The notes: generated from the letters alone by a model not told the origin. A stretch of DNA of 64,000 bases from Rhizaria sp. SCN 62-66 (GCA_001724265.1 MEDY01000065.1:35702-99701); one strand, 5' to 3'; positions 9,701 through 21,625 are shown, numbered from the stretch's first letter. Numbers and translations: made by a program.

Positions 9701-11580
9701 GGGACCAGCGACGCGCACGGCACCGGCGGCGGGTTGTTGGCCTAAGAAAACGAGTAAAAAACAAAAAGAATGGAAGATGTGAGGGTAAAACTCGACTTGG
9801 AGCAATAACACAATAAGATAACAGAACAACACAAAATTTCGCGTACCTGACTGTGGACAGCGCACGCGCTCTCGAACGTGGCGGGCAGCATGTATGGCGC
9901 AGGGAGCGTCGCCGCCGCGCCAGCAGAGGTCGCCGTGGCAGCAGCGACGGCCGCCGTCGCCGCCGCAGTGGCGGCCGAGACCACCTCAGTGCCTCCGCTC
10001 GTGGACGTGGACGTGCTGACGACGGTGCCTGCGAGCGTGAGCGGCGAGGTCACGAACGTGGTGCCGAAGGTACGCGCCAGGTCGCGCTCCAGCATCAGCG
10101 CGTCGCGATCGCGGAACGCGGCCTCCGCGGCCGCGCCGGCGCCGCTCGCGGCCGCAGTCGCCGTCACGGCGGCCGCGCCGGCCGCACCACCCGCAGCGCC
10201 CGCGTCGGCGAGGGTGGGGTTGAGCAGAGGGATGCCCGGCGCGGTCTGCCAGCCGTTGACGACTGGCACGCGGCGCGCAAGCAGCAGCGGCGCCGTGGCC
10301 GCGGCCGGAGGCCCGCCCGCCGCGACGGGCGGCACAAACGCGCTCGTCTTGCTCAGCGTGAACGAGACCAGCGGCGGCAGCGCGCGGCCGGCGCCCGCGG
10401 CGACCGCGGCGGCGTTAGCGGCGGCGGACCCGGCCGCGGGCGCGCGCGGGCCGGGGACGGTGCCGGAGTGGATGTAGGCCAGCACGGGCAGCGAGCCGGA
10501 GCGGGAGCCGGTGTTGTTGTCGAGGAAGGCCGCGTAGCTGGGGTCGAGCCGCTCGCGCCGAAAGACCCACGTCCACGTGATGTGCGCGGTGCAGAGCGCG
10601 AAAAGCGCCGAGTCGGCGTGCGGCACCTCGGGCACGAGCCCATAGAGGCGCGCACAACGCACGAGCACCTCGGCGGCGCGGACCACGAGGAACACAGCGA
10701 CGTCGAGCCGGGACGAGCGCGGGAGACAGAGGATCGCCAGGAAGCCGGCGACGGATCCCGCCATGAGCGAGTGCACCGGGTGGTGCCGCACGAAGCCGCC
10801 CTTGTTGTGGCCGTGGCGCGAGCGATGCTTGCTGTTGCGGACGCGGCGGCGAAGCGCGGCGCGGCGGCGGCGGCGGCGCGCGGTGGCCTCGTCCTCACCG
10901 TCAACAGCGGCAGCGTCGCAGTCGCCGTCGGCGTCGGCCTTGGCGTCCGCGTCGGTGCTGTTGTACTCATTGTCGGGCTCGGTGCGGTCGAGCAGACTCA
11001 TGACGCCCTCGAACACGGCCAGCAGCGCGGCCAGGAAGCAGCCGTACCGGCCCGGCATCACGATAAACTTAGAAAAGTTGCTCTTGTCGAGCAGGATGCG
11101 CAGGATCACGCCAGGATTGCCGCCCGAGCGCAGCAGCGAAGGTACGAGCGCGAGCGCCAGCTTGAGGCCCGCCGCGATGGCGAAGCCCTTGCCGGCGCGC
11201 CGCAGGAAGCGGGCCAGCGCGCGGCGTAGCGCGGACATAGCGTTGTGAAGCTGCGCGCGGGATGGAGGAGGAAACGCGGAAGAGTGTGGCGTAGCAGCGG
11301 ACGAGCTCGAGCTCGAACTATGGCTCGCGCCAGAAGCAGGGGAAGTGTCAGAGCCCGGAGAGTTGTTGACTGTGGGACTCGAGCTTGGACTGGATGCTTC
11401 GGCGGCAGCGCTGGCGGCGCGGGCATCGTCATCAGTGTCCGAGGCCGAGGTTGCAGAAGCTGAGGAAGAGGTTGAGGTCGAGGCCGAGACGCCAGAGCGC
11501 GCGCGCGCTGAGATGATGTAGGGGAGCTGGCTGAGACGGCGGCCGTAGCTCTGCCAGCGCGTGAGGCCGACTAAGTCCAT
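6706..11580 (-). CDS. TMEM135-like membrane protein with two in-frame TAG codons
   Basis: Exon 1 is 9847-11580 (578 codons) and exon 2 starts at 9741 (donor GTACGC, acceptor TTCTTAG, phase 0). The first TAG is at 7996-7998 (codon 1160). The same frame continues through a second TAG at 7909-7911 (codon 1189) and stays open, with strong third-position GC, to TGA at 6706-6708. This gives 1159 residues if the first TAG stops, or 1589 if both are read. Two TMEM135 halves are visible. The first has PVHSLMAGSVAGFLAIL and VPEVPHADSALFALCTAHIT near residues 265-340. The second has NNPHSCVRGHLEQIP followed by TYLPVYLIPLLVFRARGL near residues 625-670. This order is the reverse of animal TMEM135 and, as I recall, matches fungal homologues. 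TMEM135 proteins act in mitochondrial and peroxisomal dynamics. The tail is Ser/Gln, Gly, Asp and His-rich. The start follows the ATG at 11580; an in-frame ATG at 11763 gives a Pro-rich leader I reject. Confidence 0.72.
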
Positions 11581-12522
11581 CGCAGCAAGGTGGGCGCGCG
11601 GGGGCGCGGGGTGAAAACGGTGGGGAGGTTTGGGGAAAAGAAGTGGAGACGGAACTGTGCTAGGCGAGAGGGCAATGGGTGGACGCGTGAGGTGGTGAGA
11701 GGCATCATCATGGTGGGGCAGATACGGCCAGAATGCACATGCAAGGAGTCCCTTTTTCGGCACAAATAGAAGTTCAATTTGTGTTACAAATAACAGTTAA
11801 CATGGGCACACTTCTCCGACAGACTCCGACAGCGTGTGTGAGCCGGCAGGCCGTGTTCCGTGGCGCAGGACGACAGAGGGTTCAGTTATCGTCATAAATG
11901 TGTGAGTAGAGGGATTTCGCAAGTGATACATCGTGCCAACATCGGTAGACTTGATTACAAGTACCCATAGGCGTGATATAGCTGGAAATAAAAAGATGTC
12001 TGAAATAACATGCGGGAACAATGGAAATTACTCTCGAGATGAAAGTTGCCTTGCCAAGCCGTCGTCAGCTGTTGGCCAGCGACGGATCGGGACATTGTGA
12101 CTGAGAGGTTCAAAACTGCCTCGTGTATCTCATTCCAATGACCGTCACTCGCTATTTGAACATTATTCTGTGACTTTTTGTTAGATTTTATACACTTTCT
12201 TCTTGTGACACTTGCTCAAATGGACAGGGTGCGATGTATTTCACCTCGCTTCAAGACTGACCACAAGAGATTGATATCGGTCTTCGTCCCATCGGAATCA
12301 ACGCCAACACCCGCACACAGCGTGTCCCATGTGGGTCATAACCTCGAACACCGATTTACTCGTTAGTGCTCATGCAATATCCACTACGTATTTGATCATG
12401 TCTGCTCATATACTTTCTCTAAACCTCTATCTTCTGCATCTCTCCTCGTCCTTCCTTGCCACGTCCCCAATGACCGTCGTCCTTGCTTCGTCCTGCCTCT
12501 GCATCCTGGCTCCACAGTCGCT
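11581..12522. other. Divergent promoter region between the TMEM135-like gene and ATG12
   Basis: About 940 bp of AT-rich sequence between two head-to-head genes. No protein gene, tRNA or repeat was recognised. It becomes pyrimidine-rich just before the ATG12 start, like other 5' leaders in the window. Confidence 0.45.
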
Positions 12523-13100
12523 ATGTCCGCCTCCTCTGCGCCAGGCGAGACTGTTGTGGCCGTTGATGCGGTGCCGAACCCGCTTATCGCAGCCGTTGCG
12601 CCTGTCCCGTCTGACCTCAAAGGTACGTCGATCACATTGATCACATGCTTAACATCGCAATGCGCCTCACCAAACACTCGCAATCGCGTGTCATGCTTGT
12701 CTATCGGACATATACTTCTGTTTATACTTTTAAGCGCATTACAAAACTTTCACATTCTATAATCAATATATCACATCCTTTGAACACAAACACTAACATC
12801 CTTGCTTTCTTTTCCTATCTCTCTCTTTGCTCGCTCGCAGTCACCATCCACTTCCGCCCTGTGGCCAACGCGGGCATCCTGCAGGACCCGAAGATCCGCG
12901 CCCCTGCTGCGCGGCCCTTCTCCGTGCTGGCCGCGCACCTCCGCGCGCGACTCAAGCTCGCCCCCAGCGAAGGGCTGTACCTCTACATCAACTCGGCATT
13001 CCTCCCCGCGCCCGACGCCGTCATCGGCGACCTCTACGGCAGCTTCGCCGTCGGCGGGGAGCTCACCGTTAACTACGCGCTCATGCAGGCGTGGGGGTGA
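12523..13100 (+). CDS. ATG12: ATG12, ubiquitin-like autophagy protein
   Basis: Exons are 12523-12622 and 12841-13100 (donor GTACGT, acceptor CTCGCAG, phase 1), giving 119 residues and a TGA stop. The first 33 residues are a short disordered leader. The second exon holds the ubiquitin fold: VTIHFRPVANAGILQDPKI, then an LRARLKL helix, then LYLYINSAFLPAPDAVIGDL, ending in GGELTVNYALMQAWG. The INSAF.P.PD and VNYA...AWG motifs are the signature of ATG12. The chain ends at the C-terminal Gly needed for conjugation to ATG5, so no protease processing is required. ATG12-ATG5 with ATG16 acts as the E3 for ATG8 lipidation at the phagophore. Confidence 0.95.
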
Positions 13101-13474
13101 ACGTCTGCAGTGTGCGGTTGCTCTCAGGCGCGCGGCAGCCAGAGAGCAAAGAATGAGGTGTTTGGAGCAAACTGAAGATCCAATGAAATATTCGCAAGGG
13201 CCTGTGAGGATATCACCAGCTATATAGCACAATTTTAAAGGCATTTATACATAGTTTTTACTACTATTGATACCGTACTTCACTGAATCACGAAAATATA
13301 TTAGCCTAGTAGAGAAATCTTTGTTTTATTTTCCACCACAAACGCGTTTTAGTGCGGCAAATGAGCTTGCTGTGCGCTGTGGCAGGCGGTTGGGGGGTGG
13401 GCCGAGGTCAGGTTTCACGGCTCGGCAAGGTGCTTTTTTGTATTGCTTAAACGCACGTACACGTACCGTATACA
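13101..13474. other. Intergenic spacer between ATG12 and HisRS
   Basis: AT-rich for the first 200 bases, then a short GC-rich patch (13370-13430) and a T-run close to the HisRS start. It would hold the ATG12 3' end and the HisRS promoter. No feature is recognised. Confidence 0.4.
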
Positions 13475-16400
13475 ATGGCTTCTACTAAGGCCGGCGTCAA
13501 GCTGCGCGAAGTTAGTCTTGGCAAGCGTAAGATTTCTCCCGATGAGTTTATCTCCATCGTCGTGGGCGACAACATTGACATCCAGCTCAACTCGGCGTCG
13601 GTCGAGGAGCTCGACAAGGCGAGTAAGAAGCGCTTTCCTCCCATCAAGGTCGAGGACCACCTCAGCGCGTTCCCCGACGCCCTCACGGCCGACAACACCA
13701 TGTGCCGCATCGGCACCCGCAGCGTGCTTGCTCTGCGCGTGATTTCCTTCCTCCAGGGCCGCGCCGCCGTGCGTCCGCAGGTCGTCGAGGCGCTCGTCGC
13801 GCTCCTCAACAAGGACATCTGCCCGCTGCTGCCGGCGCCGCGCCTCGCCTCGGACGTCCAGGTTATGTCCGCGCTTGTCGCCGCCTTTACCGCCCCCGCC
13901 ACGGCGCCCTGCTTCGTCGGCACCAAGACCGTGCCGTTCACCACCGTCGCCGAGGCCTGCGCCGCCGCCGGCGTCACGCTGCCCGAGCTCAACCCCAACG
14001 AGGTCAAGCGCATGACCATGGGCGTGCTGCCCGCGCAGGCGCTCGCCGCGCAGGCCGCGTACCGCGCCAAGGCCGCCGCCGTGCTGGCCGACGCCGTCGC
14101 CGGTCTCTCGCTCGAGGCCCTCGGCGCCTTCACCGAGCCCTTCCAGCAGGCCTACCACGACGTCGCACGCCCCTACGTCACCGCCATGGAGGTCGCCGCG
14201 CTCGTCCGCTACATGCTCGAGGGTTCCGGTAACGTTAACAAGTCCAAGGCCAAGACTCAGGTATGTTCTATTTCGCAAGATCTGTTCGATCTGCAAATCC
14301 TTGTGTCCTCTCGTGTTGCGATTTGTTTGAGCATTAATACTGCGCTTTATTTCGCATCCTCGCAACGAAACCATTGTATTCTCTATTTCCTAACAAAAAT
14401 GTTTTCTTTAATCTCTATGTCGCCTATTCTGCGCTTTATAACAACGCACAGGACCCCGCATGCTTCCGCGAGATCCCCCTCGTCTCGGCGGGCCTGCGCG
14501 ACGCCGCCGCTTCGGCGATCTCGGCCGCGCGCGTCGAGCTTAACTCCGCCGAGGCCGCGGGCATGGTCCTCGACTGGCAGCACGACCCCGCCTTCACGGC
14601 GCAGCTGTTGGCGCAGACCGCGGCCTCGCTGGCCGCCGCGCTGCGCACGTCGATGTCGCAGTCGCTCGCGCGCTCGGCCGCGCTCGTCGCCGCCGTCACC
14701 GCCGCGGGCACCGCGGACCTGGCCTCGGCCACCGCGGGCGCCGCAGACCACGCCGCAGTGCTGGCCGCCATCGCCGCGCGCTCCGCCGCCGTCTCGGCCT
14801 CGGCCGCGGCCGCCTACGCCGACGCGACCTCGACCGCGGCCGCCGCGGGCACCGTCGTGTCGGGCGCGGTGCGGCTCGCCGCCGCGCTCGAGGCCGCCGT
14901 GGCGCTCGAGGCCGCGGCCGCGCTGCACGTGCTCAACGCGCGCGAGGCCGCCGCCGTCGAGGCCGCGGGCAAGGCTGCCGCGGTCAAGCGCGAGGCCGTG
15001 CTCAAGCGCATCGCCGACTGGCAGGCGCTCGACGCAAAGGCTGTCGCCGAGGGCACCGCGCGCCCCGACCCCAAGAAGTGCCCCCCGGCTCCGGCCCCGC
15101 TGGACGCCGCGGCCGGCGCCGCCAAGGGCAAGGGCCTGGTGATGGGCGCCGGCGCCGGCAAGGTGCTTGAGGTGCTCTCGGAGGCCGTCAAGACCGCCGC
15201 CGCGGCCGCGGGCGCGAGCGACGCGGCCGCCACCGGCTTCGCGGCGGGCGCCGTGGGCGGCGACGTCTTCGCGACCGTCGTGTCGGCCGCACTGACGGGC
15301 GTGAAGCCGCAGCTGGCGGAGCGCGTGGCGGCCGCGGTGGCCGTGGTGAACCAGACGGCGCTGCCGAAGCTGCCCAAGGGCACGCGCGACGCCGACCCCG
15401 AGCTCATGGCGATCCGCGAGAAGACCTTCGGCATGATCACCGAGATCTTCCAGGTACGACGCAACAGAAACTCGATATATCTTCAATTGATAAAAAGAAG
15501 ACTTACTAATCTTGTTCGTGTGAATAATCGAGTTCTTACTTTACAACTTGTATCTTTGTTTCTTTAAATTAGGCCCACGGTGGCGTCGGCATCGACACGC
15601 CCGTGTTCGAGCGCAAGGAAATCCTGACCGGCAAGTACGGCGAGGACTCTAAGCTCATCTACGACCTGGCTTCGCAGGGCGGTGAGATCCTCTCGCTGCG
15701 CTACGACCTCACCGTGCCCTTCGCGCGTTACTGCGCTGCCAACGGCGTGAGCAACATCAAGCGTTACCACATCGCCAAGGTTTACCGCCGCGACAAGCCC
15801 GTCATGGCCAAGGGCCGCTTCCGCGAGTTCTTCCAGTGCGACTACGACATCGCCGGCACGTATCCGCCCATGGTGGCCGACGCTGAGGCGCTCAAGGTCA
15901 TGTCCGACATTCTGTCTAAGGTCGGCATCGGCGCCTTCAAGATCAAGCTCTCGCACCGCAAGCTGCTCGACGCCGTCATGACCGGTACGTGCAAATCACG
16001 ATTATATTGACACTTTGTTCGCATATTTACCTTTAATTGTTCTAAAATTGTCGTCTTCAAGTCTTATGTTGTAAATGGGATATGATCCGAAACACATTTT
16101 GTTCACACACAAATGGTTGTGCTCTATTCTCTCTTGACAGTCTGCGGCGTCCCCGCCGACAACCTGCGCCCGATCTGCTCGGCCGTGGACAAGCTCGACA
16201 AGGAGCCCTGGTCTGTGGTGCGCGACGAGATGGTGCTGGAGAAGGGCCTGGCCGAGGACGTGGCGGACCGCCTGGAGCGCTACGTCACGCTCCCCCCCAC
16301 CGCCGTGGCCGGCGACTCCTCCGCGCCCGGCGCGCTGACGCCTTACCAGCTGCTGGCGCAACTCGAGGCCGACGCCGCGCTGGCCGCGTCCCCGTCGGCC

Positions 16401-17081
16401 CAGGCTGCGTTCGCGGACCTGCGCCTGCTGTTCGACTACCTGGACGCCATGGAGGGGCTCGACCGCGTGTCGCTGGACCTCTCGCTCGCGCGCGGCCTCG
16501 ACTACTACACGGGCCTCATCTACGAGGCTGTGTTCCTGGAGGAGGGCCAGGTCGGCTCCGTCGCCGCGGGCGGCCGCTACGACGGGCTGCTGGGCATGTT
16601 CTCGGGCAAGTCTGTCCCCGCGGTCGGCATGTCGATCGGCATCGAGCGCATCATGTCGATCCTCGAGAATAAGGCCAAGGCGGCCAACCGCGCCATCAAG
16701 ACGACCAAGACCACTGTGCTGGTCGCCTCGGTCGGCAACGACCTGCTCAAGGAGCGCATGAAGCTGGCGGCCGAGCTGTGGCGCGCGGGCATCCCCACCG
16801 AGTTCCTCTACGCCGAGAACCCCAACATCCGCAAGCAGATGGAGTACGCGTTCGACGGGCAGATTCCCGTCGTGGCATGGCTCGGCGAGGACGAGCTTAA
16901 GGCCGGCGTCGTCACCGTCAAGACCCTCACAGCCGACAAGGAGGCGCAGACCGAGGCGCGCTCCGTGCCGCGCGGCGAGATCGTAGACACGCTCAAGGAG
17001 ATTATCGCCGCGCTGCCCAAGGACCAGATCTTCACCGCTCCTGCTCCCGCCGCCGCGGGCGAGGCGCAGCCCAGCGCGTAA
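13475..17081 (+). CDS. HARS: Histidyl-tRNA synthetase with a ~560-residue N-terminal extension
   Basis: Four exons: 13475-14260, 14452-15453, 15573-15984 and 16141-17081 (donors GTATGT, GTACGA, GTACGT; phases 0, 0, 1), giving 1046 residues and a TAA stop. The class II catalytic core starts near residue 565 with [20 protein letters not shown]. It continues with [13 protein letters not shown] and motif 2 [14 protein letters not shown] near 680, the histidine-binding [15 protein letters not shown] near 850 and motif 3 [13 protein letters not shown] near 895. The last 120 residues form the anticodon-binding domain ([19 protein letters not shown]). Ordinary HisRS is about 420-510 residues. The extra N-terminal part begins with a block (residues 10-262) that has the layout of the aromatic ammonia-lyase-like domain found in plant-type HisRS. 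That comparison is from memory and tentative. It is followed by a very Ala-rich helical stretch. No mitochondrial leader is obvious. Confidence 0.95.
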
Positions 17082-17309
17082 TTAACTCGTTGAGGTGTGT
17101 TGCTGTTGGCTGGAGTTGTGTGTGCATGTGCACAGTTAATTGAATAATAATTGTTGTCGTGTTGGCGTTTATTGAGAAAGCAAGATAAAAATAAAGAAAA
17201 TAATGAGTAAAATACTTTGTATAAAGACTAACTAGACGGGTTTTACATGAATTAAACAATGTAGATGCAAACCCGAAACATTCCAGGTGTGAAACTTTCG
17301 TGTTTGCAC

Positions 17310-20300
17310 TTAGATGCGAGCGCGCGCCTGTGCAAAATGCGTGTACTTAAGCATCACACTTGCAGGGTCAACACTATTGTTGCTGCTACCAATTGCAGCT
17401 TGGGCCCTACTTTTATCTGCAGCGGCGATGGCGTGTTGCAATGCGCACAGCACAGCGCCGCGACACAGCGACGTGATGCGGGCGCAGCTAAAACCGCGGC
17501 ACTGAACAGAGAGAGGAAAAGAGTCACATCGGGGGAAATGTCGTAAGTTAGTGAATGAAATGGAACTGAAGCTTGATGTGTTAAAAAATAGTTGTGATGC
17601 AAGATATCCAGGCGATAAAATCGTACCATAGTTGCGATGATGTGCTCCAAGTCGACGTCGGGTCCCAGCGTCACGGCCTTGAGCGCGTACAGCGCAATGT
17701 CCTTGGCGTCCTCCGCGCTGGGCAGCGGCACTGCGACGACTTCGTCGAGACGGCCGGGGCGCAGCAGCGCGGCGTCGACGCTGGAGCGCAGGCGGGACGT
17801 CGCGATGACGAACACCCCGCGGCGGGCCTCGATGCCGTCGAGCTCGTTGAGCAGCGTGGACAGAATGCGCGCCTCGACGCCTATGAAAAAGCGCAACAGA
17901 AAATATAAATCATTTTGTCGGTGAAAATATAAGAAAGACCAAAATTGAACAGTGAAACTCAACATATACAAACAAAGAAACGAGTTGTGACGTACCGGTC
18001 GTTGACGCTGATGCCACAGCGCGGTTGGGAGCAATGACGTCCACCTCGTCAATAATCACGACGCACGGCGCCGCATCGGCCGCGCGCCTAAACACCGCCC
18101 GCAGCACGCGCTCGCTCTCGCCCAGAAAGCGCTGCAGCACGTCGGCGCAGCCCAGCCGCAGCACGGCCAGCCCGGACGCCTCGGCGAGCGCGGCGGCGAG
18201 GCGCGTCTTGCCCACGCCCGAAGGCCCGTGCAGCAGCAGGCCCTGCGGCGGGCGCGCGCCGAGCCGCGCCGCCGTGTCCGCGCGCCGCCAGTGCGAGACG
18301 AGCAGCGACAGCCGCACCTTGAGCTCTGGGTAGCCCGCGATGTCAGCGAGCCCCACAGTGGCCGTGGCGCTGCCGCTGACGGGCAGGGACGCGGCGGCAG
18401 CCGCGGCCGCGGCGGCGCCGTCGCGCGCGGCCGCCGCGGCACGGGTCTGCGTGGCAGCAGCGGCCACTGAGGACAGCGACAGGGGCGCGGGGGAACTCTC
18501 GCTCTCGTCAGATTCAGTCACTGCAGCACTCGTGTTGCCACCGGCGCTCGAGGCAGAAGTGTGCTGCGTCAGAGCGGCGGCGGCGGCGGCGCGCGCCCAA
18601 GCCTCCGTGGCCGCCACGACGTCGCCCGCGGCGAGGCCGGCGGTGGCGCGGGCCACAGCGGCCGCCGCAGTCAGGAGACCGCGCAGGGGCACGGGCAACT
18701 GAGACGAACAGTGTGCGGCGTTGCAGAGAGATAGAGCAGCGGTGACGCGGGCAGCAGGGCTCGCGCTCGAGTGAGTGAGCGCTGAGAGCGTTGTGATGAT
18801 GTCGGTCTCAAGCGGCGGCAACGCAGGCGCGCGCACAACATCAGTGCTGCTGTTCGAGTGCGTCTCTAGATACCACTCCCTGAATGCCAGCGCCAAATCA
18901 TCAAACCCAATCACAGCATCGACACTCGCGCCAGGGTCGGCCGTGCGCGCCGCCAGCGCAGCAAGCGCGGCGACCGCGGTGTCCTCTTCCTCGCTGGGGG
19001 CAACCGTGAGCCGCAGCGCGGCGGGCGCGGCGGGGCGCAGCGACCGCAGCAGCGCAGTCATCGTCGCCATTGCGGGGGTCGCCGAACGCACAGCAGAGCT
19101 CGCGGTGCTGGCAGTCGCCGTCTCCGTCGCAGCCAGCGTTGTTGTCGTGAGTGCGGGGGCGAGCGTGTGCATGGCCAGCAGCGCGCGGTCCGTGGCGGAG
19201 GGCAGCGGGACGGCAAAAATTGGGATTGCGCCCGCGCCGACGACAGGCGCCACATCCGCAACACTCTGCCGCTGCTTCTGTTGTTCTAGTGAAGTACTGG
19301 AAGGCAGCGGCGCGTCGTCGCCGAGTGTGAGCAGCGCGCGCAGGGCTCGTGGCAGCGCCGTGTGGCGCGACACAAGCACTACCGACACCGGGGACGCGGC
19401 CACCACAGTCTCAGCAGCAGCAGAGCGGCCGTGAGCAGCGGTGGCGGGGAGCTGGTAGGCGAGGGACCGGACGAAGGCGGTGAGGAGGGCGCCCATGCTG
19501 CTGTCGGGCGCGGCGGCCACGCCCTGCTTCCCCTTCCCGGTGCCATGAGACCCGGAGCCGGAGCTCTTGCTGCCTGCGTCAGAGCTGTTGTTGCCGCTCT
19601 CGTCGTCACCATCTTCGTCGTCAAACGGGGAAGGGATGACGGCGTCGACGTCGTCCACGACGACGACTACGCCGACAGCGCCCTTGGACGCCGCTGCCAA
19701 CAGCAACGACAACGGCTGCGACGAAGACTGCGACTGTGCGAGTGCGAGCAAAGGCACGGCTGCAGCGGCCGCGGCGGAGACTGCGGCTGCGGCCGCGGCG
19801 ACGGCGGCCGTCCACGCTGCGACGACGGCGTCCGCGGTGGCGTGCTGGCCGGCGGCCGCAGCGGCGGCGGTTGCAGCGGGCGCGGCCGCGGCGGAAGCTG
19901 CAGCAGCAGTTGATGCTGTAGCAGCGGCAGTTGCAGCAGCAACAGCAGCGTCAGCAACATCATCACTCGTGACTAAACTTCTGCTGCTGCTGCTGCTTTG
20001 CGCGTGCTTAATGTAGGCCGCGGCGGCGCCCAAGGCCGGCGCGGGCGTGTAAGTGACCGTGGGCACCCCGGTCAGCAGGTCGCGTGCGGACACGGTCACG
20101 CGCGCCCACGGGCCGTGCACTGGCCCCACACTACTGTTTGTGCCCGCACTCGCACTCGAGTCTGAGGCGGCAGAGGCTGGAGCGGAGGCGAGGGACGACG
20201 CGCGGGACTTGCCGCCGCGCGCGGGGCCCGTAAGCACGCACGCCGCGGGCGACACGCGCACGACCGGGCTGACGTTGTTGGCGTTGCTACTGTCAGCGTT

Positions 20301-21407
20301 GTTGCTGTCGCCGTCTCCGGGGGGACTCAGCGCGAAGGCGGCGGCGCGCGCGGGCGTGAAAAGGAGCGACTGGAGCAGGTGCGCGCGCAACGACGGCACG
20401 GCAGCGGCCACGGGGGCGGGAAACGCAGGCGCAGAGGCGACGGCGACAGAAGAGGTGGAGACAGAGCTTGCTGACTGCAACCCATCATGCCTCCGTTGTT
20501 GCGCGGAAGGAACTGTTGGCAGCATGACAGCTGACGTGTTGCTGTCAACTGCATACACAGGCGCAGCCGCGGTGAAGAGTACGGGGCAATGGGCGTGGAA
20601 CCAGTACACACGCGTCAGGTAGCGCACAGGCACGCACGCCAACAAAGGCTGCTGCGCGACAGCAGCTGCGTCGGTGGAGCTGTGGGTGCTGGCACTGGCA
20701 TCGGCTTCAGCGGCGGCGGCGGCGGTCGCGAGCGGGAATCCAGCCAGCTGCCTCGCCAGCAGCGCGGCCAGACGTGGCCCGCAGCGGTGCTCGCCCTCGC
20801 CCGTACTCCCGCCCTCACAGACATCACTGTTGCTGCTGCCGCTGTTGCTGTTAGCGCGAGTGTCGTTGAGGGTCGCGGGCAGGTGCGTGCGGATGAGCTC
20901 CGGCAGCGGCGCGCTGCCCGCCACCGCGGATAGCACCAGCCGCCGCGCCGGCCCGGCCGCGTCCGCACCTGCCGCGCTCGCAGCAGCCGTCGCGACGACG
21001 GCCGGGGTCGGGACGGCGAGCGGGAGGGAGAGCCGGAGCCCGTTGCGCGCGGCGGCCGGCAGCAGTGCGCAGAGCGAGGCGTGCGCGTCATCGGATAGCA
21101 AAACCTCGTCCACAGACAGTGCGGGGTCAGGGACAAGCCGCAGCAGCGGGAAGAGGCGCTCCGGCGCAGCCGCAGCGGGCGCAGAGGACTGGTGCGCGGA
21201 GCTGGCAGCAGCGGCGCAGGACGCGGCGGCCGCGGCGGCGAAGACTGCGAAGCTGAACGGAAGCAGCGAGGAGTGCGGGGAAAAGTGGGCAGGGGAGAGC
21301 CAACACGTGTGCGCAGGCTGTGGGGATGTCGGACAGTTGCGCGGAAGCGCAGTGATGGGCAGCTCAAGCTGAGGGCCGGAGGCCGCAGCGAGGGCTGCGG
21401 AGTCCAT
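17310..21407 (-). CDS. PEX1: Double AAA+ ATPase, probably peroxisome biogenesis factor PEX1
   Basis: Exons are 17996-21407, 17627-17880 and 17310-17501 (donors GTACGT and GTACGA; phases 1 and 0), giving 1285 residues and a TAA stop. D1 has a Walker A (GPARGGKS, about residue 395) and a Walker B with two Asp (VVVVDDVDAV, about 583), separated by a long Ala-rich insert. D2 is canonical: GPSGVGKT near 1062, VVIIDEVDVIAPNR near 1118, RILSTLLNELDG, then ATSRLRSSVDAALLRPGRLD. The last exon supplies the C-terminal helices (GFSCARITSLCRGAVLCALQ). The weak D1 with DD, the ATSR sequence in D2 where most relatives have ATNR, and a length near human PEX1 favour PEX1. With PEX6, PEX1 extracts ubiquitinated PEX5 from peroxisomes. 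An AFG2B (SPATA5L1)-type ATPase remains possible. It is head-to-head with the PIG-F-like gene. Confidence 0.85.
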
Positions 21408-21625
21408 CCTAGGTCGGGAATAAAAAGTTGTGTCTTGATGTCGTGAGCAGCTTCTCAGAAAGTATTAATAACTGAGCATATATAAAATATATAAACAGCT
21501 AATTTTGTGTTTATCTTTTCCGCTTTAACGGACTCCCTGCGTATTTCCAGCCTTTGTCGAAGACAGGTCAACTCAATTAGCTCTCTCAACTGCTCTCTGC
21601 ATTTGCAGTCGCCTCCCTCAGACTG
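21408..21625. promoter_or_regulatory. Compact bidirectional promoter region
   Basis: Only 218 bp separate the start codons of the PEX1-like (-) and PIG-F-like (+) genes. The middle contains TATATAAAATATATAAA (21478-21494), an AT-rich core that could serve as a TATA-type element for either gene. A pyrimidine-rich tract ending in TTGCAG (21603-21608) lies just before the PIG-F ATG and resembles a splice acceptor, so a 5' exon or leader intron cannot be excluded. Confidence 0.4.

Noticed and set aside
9853-11229. 458-codon plus-strand open frame and similar long antisense frames (4617-5954, 30323-31963, 47722-48795, 49321-50586)
   Set aside because: All are shadows of the recognised genes on the other strand, with Arg/Ala/Gly-rich products and no splice support.
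11581-11763. Upstream start of the TMEM135-like gene
   Set aside because: The added 61 residues are Pro/His-rich leader-like sequence; ATG 11580 has a better context and a protein-like start.
17310-21407. AFG2B (SPATA5L1) identity for the double AAA+ ATPase
   Set aside because: D2 and the C-terminal helices resemble it, but the DD Walker B in D1, the ATSR sequence in D2 and total length fit PEX1 better. Not fully excluded.
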